Positions 37,959-47,553 of a stretch of 47,553 nucleotides of DNA are shown piece by piece. This stretch comes from Caulobacteraceae bacterium. GTDB taxonomy: Bacteria; Pseudomonadota; Alphaproteobacteria; Caulobacterales; Caulobacteraceae. Within the stretch, counting starts at the first letter, position 1, and each line of letters opens with the position of its first letter. The stretch covers positions 1-47,553 of the forward strand of contig CANJMO010000012.1 of the NCBI GenBank assembly GCA_947475845.1, in the 5' to 3' direction. The notes beneath the pieces were generated by a model that was not told the origin of the DNA, searched no databases, and saw only the letters and a program-made list of their open reading frames with translations. The translations under genes were made by a program, and so were the position numbers.

Positions 37959-39773
37959 ATGCGCCAGACATTCCAAGACAGCGCCGACCCGTCGTTCGGC
38001 ACATTGCACCTCCCGCTGATCCGCCAGGCCATTGAGCGGCAGAAGCTGGACGGGCTCTTGATCCCGCACGAGGACGAGCACCAGAACGAATATCTGCCCG
38101 ACGCTAACGACCGGCTGGCCTGGGCCACCGGCTTCACCGGCTCGGCCGGGGCGGCCGTGGTGCTAAAGGACAAGGCGGCCGTGTTCGTCGACGGCCGCTA
38201 CACCCTGCAGGTGCGCGATCAGGTGGACCTCGATCTGTTCGAGATCCGCGACCTGGTCGAGGGCGGCGTCTCGGCCTACCTCGAAACCCAGCTGAAGCCC
38301 GGCCAGGTGGTCGGCTACGATGCACGGCTGCACAGCCCCGATGCGCTTGACCGCCTGCGTCAGGCCGCGACCAAGGCGGGCGCCACGCTGAAGCCCGTCG
38401 CCGCCAATCCGCTGGACGAGGCCTGGGGCAAGGCCCGGCCGGCCCAACCGCTGGCCCCGGTGGTCCCGCACCCGCTGGCCTATGCCGGTGAAGACTCTGC
38501 CGCCAAGCGCGCCCGCGTCGGCGCCGCCATCGCCGGCCAGGGCGCCGACGCCGCCGTGGTCACCGCGCCGGGCTCGATCGCCTGGCTGTTCAATATCCGC
38601 GGCGGCGACGTGATCCGCTCGCCCCTGCCGCTAAGCCAGGCGATCCTGCGCAAGGACGGCACGGCGCGCCTGTTCCTCGACCCGGCCAAGGTCACCGGCG
38701 ACCTGCCCGCCTGGCTCGGCAATCAGGTGACGCTGGAGAACCCCGAGGTCCTGCCCGCCGCCCTGGCCGAGCTGAAGGGCATGAAGGTCCTGATCGACCC
38801 CGGCCAGTCCTCGTCCTGGTACTTCGACATCCTGGCGGCCGACGGCGCCGAGGTGGTGCGCGCCGCCGATCCCACCGCCCTGCCCCGCGCCTGCAAGAAC
38901 GACGTGGAAGTGGAGGGCTCGCGCCAGGCTCACATCCGCGACGGCGCCGCCCTGTCGCGCTTCCTGCACTGGCTGGCCACCGCGGCGCAGACCAGCCTGC
39001 CCGACGAGATCACCGTGGTCAGTAAGCTGGAGGCCTTCCGCGAGGCCACCGGCATGCTCAAGGACCTGAGCTTCGACACCATCGCCGGGGCCGGCCCCAA
39101 CGGCGCCATCGTCCACTACCGCCCGGTCGAGCGGCTCAATCGCGCCACCGAGCCCAATTCACTGCTGCTGGTCGATAGCGGCGCCCAGTATCTCGACGGC
39201 ACCACCGACGTCACCCGCACGGTCGCCATCGGTCAGCCAAGCCAGGAAATGCGCGAGCGTTTCACCCTGGTGCTGAAGGGCCACCTCGCGCTCGGCCGCG
39301 TGCGCTTCCCCGCCGGAATCACCGGCTCTTCGCTGGACGCCCTGGCGCGCATGGCGCTGTGGCAGCACGGCCTGGACTACGACCACGGCACCGGCCACGG
39401 CGTCGGCTCCTACCTCGGCGTGCATGAAGGTCCGCAGCGGATTTCAAAGGCGCCGTCGATGGTCGCCCTGCAGCCCGGCATGATCGTCTCCAATGAGCCC
39501 GGCTATTACAAGACCGGCGCCTACGGCATCCGCATCGAGAACCTGCAGGTGGTGACCCCCGCCACCGACATCCCCGGCGGCGAGCGGCCCATGCTCGGCT
39601 TCGAGCAGCTGACCCAGGCGCCCATCGACCGGCGCCTGATCGACACCGGCCTGCTGACACCTGAGGAGATCGCCCAGATGGACGCCTATCACGCGGGCGT
39701 CCTGGCCAAGGTCGGACCGCTGCTGGACAGTCCCGCCAAGGCCTGGCTGACCGAGGCCTGCGCGCCGCTCTAA
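37959..39773 (+). CDS. Xaa-Pro aminopeptidase (aminopeptidase P family)
   Basis: 604 aa, the long three-domain form. Two creatinase-like N-terminal domains (to about 310) precede the pita-bread metallopeptidase domain. Metal ligands are visible: the two Asp in LLVDSGAQYLDGTTDVTRT, His in HGTGHGVGSYLGVHEGP, Glu in VSNEPGYY and Glu in GIRIENLQVV. It removes N-terminal residues before proline in peptides. It is cytosolic, with no signal peptide. It follows the REP-like element and starts at ATG 37959. Confidence 0.95.
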   Translation: MRQTFQDSADPSFGTLHLPLIRQAIERQKLDGLLIPHEDEHQNEYLPDANDRLAWATGFTGSAGAAVVLKDKAAVFVDGRYTLQVRDQVDLDLFEIRDLVEGGVSAYLETQLKPGQVVGYDARLHSPDALDRLRQAATKAGATLKPVAANPLDEAWGKARPAQPLAPVVPHPLAYAGEDSAAKRARVGAAIAGQGADAAVVTAPGSIAWLFNIRGGDVIRSPLPLSQAILRKDGTARLFLDPAKVTGDLPAWLGNQVTLENPEVLPAALAELKGMKVLIDPGQSSSWYFDILAADGAEVVRAADPTALPRACKNDVEVEGSRQAHIRDGAALSRFLHWLATAAQTSLPDEITVVSKLEAFREATGMLKDLSFDTIAGAGPNGAIVHYRPVERLNRATEPNSLLLVDSGAQYLDGTTDVTRTVAIGQPSQEMRERFTLVLKGHLALGRVRFPAGITGSSLDALARMALWQHGLDYDHGTGHGVGSYLGVHEGPQRISKAPSMVALQPGMIVSNEPGYYKTGAYGIRIENLQVVTPATDIPGGERPMLGFEQLTQAPIDRRLIDTGLLTPEEIAQMDAYHAGVLAKVGPLLDSPAKAWLTEACAPL

Positions 39774-39802
39774 GCTGCCTTCAACCAAGCTGGGAGGCTT
39801 CC

Positions 39803-40264
39803 ATGAAGACCGTCATCGCCGCCGTCACGGCGCTCGCCCTCATGACCGGCGCGGCCCACGCCGCCGAGACCGCTCAGGAGAAAGCCAACAAGGCTCTGGT
39901 GCTGAAGTTCTGGAGCGAGGTGTTCGACCACCGCGACTGGACCAAGGCCAAGACCTACATGGCTGACGGCTACATTCAGCATAACCCCCTGGCGCCCACC
40001 GGGCGGGCGGGCTTCGAGGCCTTCTTCAGCAAAATCTGGCTCAAGCCCCTCACCGACGCCGAAGCCAAGACGACCCACTTCGATGTGGTCATGGCCAAGG
40101 GCGATCTTGTCACCCTGATCCAGAAGATTCCGCGCAAGGACATCAACGGCCAGTCCTACGACAGCTTCTGGTTCGATACCGTTCGGGTCAGGGACGGCAA
40201 GTTGGTCGAGCATTGGGATAACGCCCTGAAACCTGGCCCTGCCCCGCTGCCGAGCCAGCTCTAG
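39803..40264 (+). CDS. Secreted SnoaL/NTF2-like protein
   Basis: 153 aa with a signal peptide (MKTVIAAVTALALMTGAAHA-A). The ATG is preceded by GGGAGG. The mature part has NKALVLKFWSEVFDHRDWTK, then MADGYIQHNPLAPTGRAGFE and VRDGKLVEHWDNALKP, the SnoaL-like cone fold with conserved His/Asn/Asp pocket residues. It is a periplasmic protein of unknown substrate. The stop TAG is one base from the convergent ligA stop. Confidence 0.9.
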   Translation: MKTVIAAVTALALMTGAAHAAETAQEKANKALVLKFWSEVFDHRDWTKAKTYMADGYIQHNPLAPTGRAGFEAFFSKIWLKPLTDAEAKTTHFDVVMAKGDLVTLIQKIPRKDINGQSYDSFWFDTVRVRDGKLVEHWDNALKPGPAPLPSQL

Positions 40265-40265
40265 C

Positions 40266-44311
<4,046 letters not shown>

Positions 44312-44348
44312 GGCTGCATGATCTTCCCGAATCCGCTCCGGCTCAATG

Positions 44349-45227
44349 CTAGGCGGTCGGCGGCTTCAGGATATTCGGCAGTTTCGGCATGCGCACGGTG
44401 GGCAGCTTCATGATGCCGCGCTTGGCCGCACCGCGCGGAGCCACCGCCGGCTGGAGGCCCTTGCCCGACATCAGCGAATAGGCTTCCGAATACCAGCCGT
44501 CGCCGGGGTAGTTGAAGCCGAGCACGGCGGCGTTGCGCTTGGCCTCCTCGTCCAGGCCCAGGGTCAGATAGACCTCGACCAGGCGGTAGAGCGACTCGGC
44601 CGTGTGCGAGGTGGTCTGGTATTTATCGACCACGGTCTTGAAGCGGCCGATGGCGGCCAGCGGCATGTTCTGGCGCAGGTACCAGCGGCCGATGGCCATT
44701 TCCTTGCCGGCCAGCTGGTCGTTGACCATGTCCAGCTTCAGACGGGCCTCGGTGGCGTATTCGGTGGTGGGATAGCGGCGCACCACTTCGCGCAGCGCGG
44801 CCAGGGCCTGTTCGGTCGCGGCCTGGTCGCGCCCGACGTCGATGATCTGTTCGAAGTAGCAGATCGACTTGATGTAGTAGGCGTAGGCGGCCGACGGGCT
44901 GCCCGGATAGAGCGAGATGAAGCGGTCGGCGTCGGCGCGCGCTTCTTCGTAAGCGTTGCCCTCGTAGTGGGCGTAGGCGGTCATCAGGATCGAACGGCGC
45001 GACCATTCCGAATAGGGATGCTGGCGCTCCACTTCCTGGAAGTACTGCACCGCCTCGACCCACTTGCGGTCGTCCAGACGCTGGGCGCCGGCTGAGTAGA
45101 TGGCTTCCACCGGGCGCTCGGTAACGGCGATCTGCAGGCCATCCTTCTTGGCGCAGGCCGAGAGGGCCAGGACGCCGAGGGCGCCGACCAGAACCGCCTG
45201 AGCGCCGATGCGGAATTTGCTAAGCAT
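44349..45227 (-). CDS. bamD: Outer-membrane assembly lipoprotein BamD
   Basis: 292 aa. The lipoprotein signal ends in LSAC (Cys25). TPR-like repeats follow, including YSAGAQRLDDRKWVEAVQYF, QHPYSEWSRRSILMTAYAHY and RYPTTEYATEARLKLDMVND, and the BamD-typical QNMPLAAIGRFKTVVDKYQT. It is part of the Bam complex that inserts outer-membrane beta-barrels. The start ATG is at 45227. Its place between lpxC and recN is the usual alphaproteobacterial order. Confidence 0.95.
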   Translation of the reverse strand: MLSKFRIGAQAVLVGALGVLALSACAKKDGLQIAVTERPVEAIYSAGAQRLDDRKWVEAVQYFQEVERQHPYSEWSRRSILMTAYAHYEGNAYEEARADADRFISLYPGSPSAAYAYYIKSICYFEQIIDVGRDQAATEQALAALREVVRRYPTTEYATEARLKLDMVNDQLAGKEMAIGRWYLRQNMPLAAIGRFKTVVDKYQTTSHTAESLYRLVEVYLTLGLDEEAKRNAAVLGFNYPGDGWYSEAYSLMSGKGLQPAVAPRGAAKRGIMKLPTVRMPKLPNILKPPTA

Positions 45228-45244
45228 GGAATAGCCTCAACGCA

Positions 45245-45262
45245 GCGCGCCGGAGGGCGCGC
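45245..45262 (-). terminator. GC-rich hairpin between lpxC and bamD
   Basis: GCGCGCC (45245-45251) pairs with GGCGCGC (45256-45262) over a four-base loop. It lies in the 90-base gap after lpxC. There is no T-run on the minus strand, so it may only weaken read-through or protect mRNA ends rather than terminate. Confidence 0.4.
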
Positions 45263-45317
45263 GTCTTCGATGCTGGTTCTACACCAGCCGCAGGCCGGCG
45301 CAAACGGCTCTAGCCGA

Positions 45318-46205
45318 TCAGACGGCTTCGGCGAGGGCGACGTTGAGGGTGGTCATGCGCCAGGCCTCGGGCCGCGCCAGAAGCGCGCGCACCGCCATGT
45401 TGTTCAGGGCATGACCCGCATAGACGCCTTCGAAGCGGCCGATGATCGGCGCGCCCAGCACATAGAGGTCGCCGACCGCGTCCAGGGCCTTGTGCCGCAC
45501 GAACTCGTCGGGTCGGCGCAGACCTTCGGGGTTCAGCACCCGGTCGCCGTCGATCACCACCGCGTTTTCCAGAGACCCGCCGCGGGCCAGACCGGCTTCG
45601 CGCAGGGCGTTGACCTCGCTGAGGAAGCCGAAGGTGCGGCAGTCGGCCAGATCGCGGCGGAAGCTGGTTTCGTCGACGGTCATATCGACCCGCTGACGGC
45701 CGATGACAGCGGTGGGGAAAGCGATCTCGAAGGCCACTTCGAAGCGGTCGCTGGGCGACAGGCGCGCCCACTTGTCGCCTTCGGTGACTTCGACCGTATC
45801 GAGGATTTCGATGTATTGGCGCTCGGCTTCCTGCAGCCGGCGGCCGGCGCGGTCGATCAGCTGGATGAACGGCAGGGCCGAGCCATCCATGATCGGGATT
45901 TCAGGACCGTCCAGCTCGACCACGGCGTTGTCGACGTCGAGCGCGGCCAGGGCGGCCATCAGGTGTTCGATGGTGGCGACCTTCACGCCCGAGGCGTTCT
46001 CGATCACGGTGCACAGGCGCGTGGGCGTCACCGCCTCGGCCGCCGCGCGCACGCGGTTGTCGCCGTCCAGGTCGGTGCGCACGAACACGATGCCGGTATT
46101 GACCGGGGCCGGGCGGATCGACACACGGACGCGCTGGCCCGAGTGCAGGCCTACGCCCGCGCAGATCGCCGGCCCCGCCAATGTGTGCTGATAAGACAAC
46201 GACAA
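45318..46205 (-). CDS. lpxC: UDP-3-O-acyl-N-acetylglucosamine deacetylase
   Basis: About 295 aa. It is the zinc deacetylase that commits to lipid A synthesis. Landmarks are CAGVGLHSGQRV near the N-terminus, VATIEHLMAAL with the first zinc His, FVRHKALDAVGDL with the other zinc ligands His and Asp, and GHALNNMAVRALLA near the end. I place the start at TTG 46205, which has AAAGGG nine bases upstream and gives the family's usual distance to GVGLH. An ATG at 46268 is in frame, but it has no spaced ribosome site and would make a hairpin (46232-46249) coding. Confidence 0.93.
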   Translation of the reverse strand: MSLSYQHTLAGPAICAGVGLHSGQRVRVSIRPAPVNTGIVFVRTDLDGDNRVRAAAEAVTPTRLCTVIENASGVKVATIEHLMAALAALDVDNAVVELDGPEIPIMDGSALPFIQLIDRAGRRLQEAERQYIEILDTVEVTEGDKWARLSPSDRFEVAFEIAFPTAVIGRQRVDMTVDETSFRRDLADCRTFGFLSEVNALREAGLARGGSLENAVVIDGDRVLNPEGLRRPDEFVRHKALDAVGDLYVLGAPIIGRFEGVYAGHALNNMAVRALLARPEAWRMTTLNVALAEAV

Positions 46206-46216
46206 GGCCAAAGGCC

Positions 46217-46249
46217 CTTTCTGCAGAAAGACCGACTCTGGCGAGTCGG
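46217..46249 (-). terminator. Hairpin plus palindrome between ftsZ and lpxC
   Basis: On the minus strand CCGACTC-GCCA-GAGTCGG (46249-46232) forms a perfect seven-pair stem. It is followed by TCTTTCTG and then by the 14-base perfect palindrome CTTTCTGCAGAAAG (46230-46217). It could end ftsZ transcription or act as an attenuator in the lpxC leader. The AAAGGG used as the lpxC ribosome site begins inside the palindrome's right arm. Confidence 0.5.
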
Positions 46250-46349
46250 CCCCATGACGCCCGATCATCCTTTTAGGCGCACTGCAGCATAAGGCCAAAA
46301 CACATCCTGTTTCGGAATGTTTCGGGCCTAAACCTTCGATTAATAGGCG

Positions 46350-47553
46350 TTAATTCGCCAGACGACGGAGGAACGACGGGATGTTGAGATCCTCGCCTTC
46401 GTCGCCGCGCGGCTCTTCCGCCAACTGGGCGGAAGCGGTGGTGCGCGCCTGCGGCGCCGAGGGGGCGGCAGGACGGGCGGCTTCGCGCGCGGCGGGCTGT
46501 GTCGGCGCGGAAACGGGAGCCGCCTCATAGCGCGGGCGTCCGCCGCCGAACAGGCTGAGCCAGCCGCCCTTCTGCGGGCGACGGTCGTCGTGCATCTCGG
46601 GGAACAGGGGCTCTTCCTCCGCCTGAGCGGAGGTTTCCAGCGCGGGCTCGGCCGCGGCGACGCGGGGCTCGAACATGTCGGCGTCGATCAGGTCGGGCTG
46701 CACGGCGGCCACGAGGGGCTCCGGCTCGATCAGCAGTTGCTCGTCGAATGACCAGCCGCTTTCGTCCGCCAAGGAGGCGGCGACCGGCAAGGTGTCGAAC
46801 AGTTCGGGGCTTTCGTTTTCGGCGGCGGCGGTCATGGCCACGGCCGAGAAGTCGGCGACGGGTTCAGGAGCCTTGGCGAGGCCGGCGTCGCCCAGGCGGC
46901 GCGGGGCGGTCCCGACCGAACGCAGGCTGCGCGGCTCGACGGCGGACATGGCCGAGCCGTCCATGCCGGTGGCGACCACCGACACGCGGATCTTGCCGTC
47001 CAGCGACGGGTCGAAGGCGGCGCCGAAGATGATGTTGGCGTCCGGATCGACCTCGGCGGAGATGGCGTTGGCCGCTTCGTCGACTTCCAGCAGGGTCATG
47101 TCCAGGCCGCCGGTGACATTGACCAGCACCGCCTTGGCGCCCTTCAGCGAGATCTCGTCCAGCAGCGGATTGGCGATGGCGTTCTGCGCGGCCATCAGGG
47201 CGCGGTCCTCGCCCGTGGCCTCGCCGGTGCCCATCATCGCCTTGCCCATTTCGGTCATGACGGTGCGGACGTCGGCGAAGTCGAGGTTGATCAGGCCGGG
47301 CAGCACCATCAAATCGGTGATCGAGCGCACGCCCGAGTGCAGCACCTGATCGGCCATGCCGAAGGCTTCGGCGAAGGTGGTCTTCTCGTTGGCGATGCGG
47401 AACAGGTTCTGGTTGGGGATGACGATCAGGGTGTCAACGTAGCGCTGAAGCTCGCTGATGCCGGCGTCGGCCAGGCGCATACGGTGACGGCCTTCGAACT
47501 GGAACGGCTTGGTGACCACGCCCACCGTCAGGATGCCGCGCTCGCGGGCGCAC
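46350..47553 (-). CDS. ftsZ: Cell division protein FtsZ, 5' end outside window
   Basis: About 400 C-terminal residues are visible; the gene enters from the right edge. It is a tubulin-like GTPase forming the Z ring. Visible core segments are [54 protein letters not shown], and [21 protein letters not shown] roughly 170-residue variable linker rich in Ala/Pro/Glu follows, as in Caulobacter FtsZ. The conserved end [13 protein letters not shown] binds FtsA and other partners. The stop TAA is at 46350-46352. Confidence 0.97.
   Translation of the reverse strand, partial: CARERGILTVGVVTKPFQFEGRHRMRLADAGISELQRYVDTLIVIPNQNLFRIANEKTTFAEAFGMADQVLHSGVRSITDLMVLPGLINLDFADVRTVMTEMGKAMMGTGEATGEDRALMAAQNAIANPLLDEISLKGAKAVLVNVTGGLDMTLLEVDEAANAISAEVDPDANIIFGAAFDPSLDGKIRVSVVATGMDGSAMSAVEPRSLRSVGTAPRRLGDAGLAKAPEPVADFSAVAMTAAAENESPELFDTLPVAASLADESGWSFDEQLLIEPEPLVAAVQPDLIDADMFEPRVAAAEPALETSAQAEEEPLFPEMHDDRRPQKGGWLSLFGGGRPRYEAAPVSAPTQPAAREAARPAAPSAPQARTTASAQLAEEPRGDEGEDLNIPSFLRRLAN

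Noticed and set aside
46340-46353. TTAA-N6-TTAA resembling a CtrA box at the end of ftsZ
   Set aside because: The spacing is six rather than seven, the second half-site includes the ftsZ stop codon, and the position is far from the likely lpxC start.

Overview
This is a very GC-rich chromosomal segment that looks like an alphaproteobacterium of the Caulobacterales (Caulobacter, Phenylobacterium or a close relative). The indications are the gene order ftsZ-lpxC-bamD-recN-ligA, an FtsZ with a long acidic/proline-rich linker ending in SFLRRLAN, the glyQ-glyS-ppdK run, and many GTG/TTG starts with lipobox or Ala-rich signal peptides. I see no rRNA, tRNA, CRISPR array, transposase, phage gene or integrase. 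Most of the window is ordinary core genome. The interest lies in small scars, repeats and unusual low-complexity inserts.

Layout, left to right. 1-492 (minus): start of a secreted beta-barrel outer-membrane protein, cut by the window edge. 700-6345 (minus): glyQ-glyS-ppdK (glycyl-tRNA synthetase subunits and pyruvate phosphate dikinase), preceded by a small secreted Ala/Pro-rich protein gene (6420-6701). 7320-9106 (plus): a P-II protein and an ammonium transporter (glnK-amtB) closed by a strong intrinsic terminator, with a 618-base gene-free stretch upstream. 9209-9558: a small membrane-anchored protein gene broken by a one-base frameshift. 9551-13965 (minus): ispE, a TPR lipoprotein and electron-transfer flavoprotein:ubiquinone oxidoreductase. 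14060-16498: a family-4-type uracil-DNA glycosylase, a short convergent family-2 glycosyltransferase and a radical-SAM protein.

16681-26488 (plus) is a complete tripartite RND efflux operon: adaptor, two different RND pump subunits (MdtB/MdtC-like) and a NodT-type outer-membrane factor. Three of its four proteins carry low-complexity inserts or tails. 26566-31892 holds DUF4337 and DUF1345 membrane proteins, a secreted metallophosphatase, a dolichyl-phosphate-mannose-synthase-like glycosyltransferase fused to a GtrA domain, and an overlapping ArnT/GT39-type transferase.

31950-33075 contains what looks like a deletion scar. The 5' end of an unrecognised plus-strand gene runs head-on into the first ~27 codons of a minus-strand osmoprotectant-type ABC permease, leaving the ABC ATPase (32299-33075) without its permease. 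33151-33922 holds three small conserved genes (DUF2171, DUF4169 and a ribbon-helix-helix protein). Then come uvrD, an unknown anchored protein, prmA, a REP-like palindromic element, an aminopeptidase P and a secreted SnoaL-like protein. 40266-47553 (minus) is the ftsZ (partial)-lpxC-bamD-recN-ligA cluster for cell division, outer-membrane biogenesis and DNA repair/replication.

I did not find a clear new multi-gene system. The best leads are the double-truncation scar at 31963-32306 with a hairpin over its start region, the frameshifted gene at 9209-9558, and the low-complexity decoration of the RND pump.
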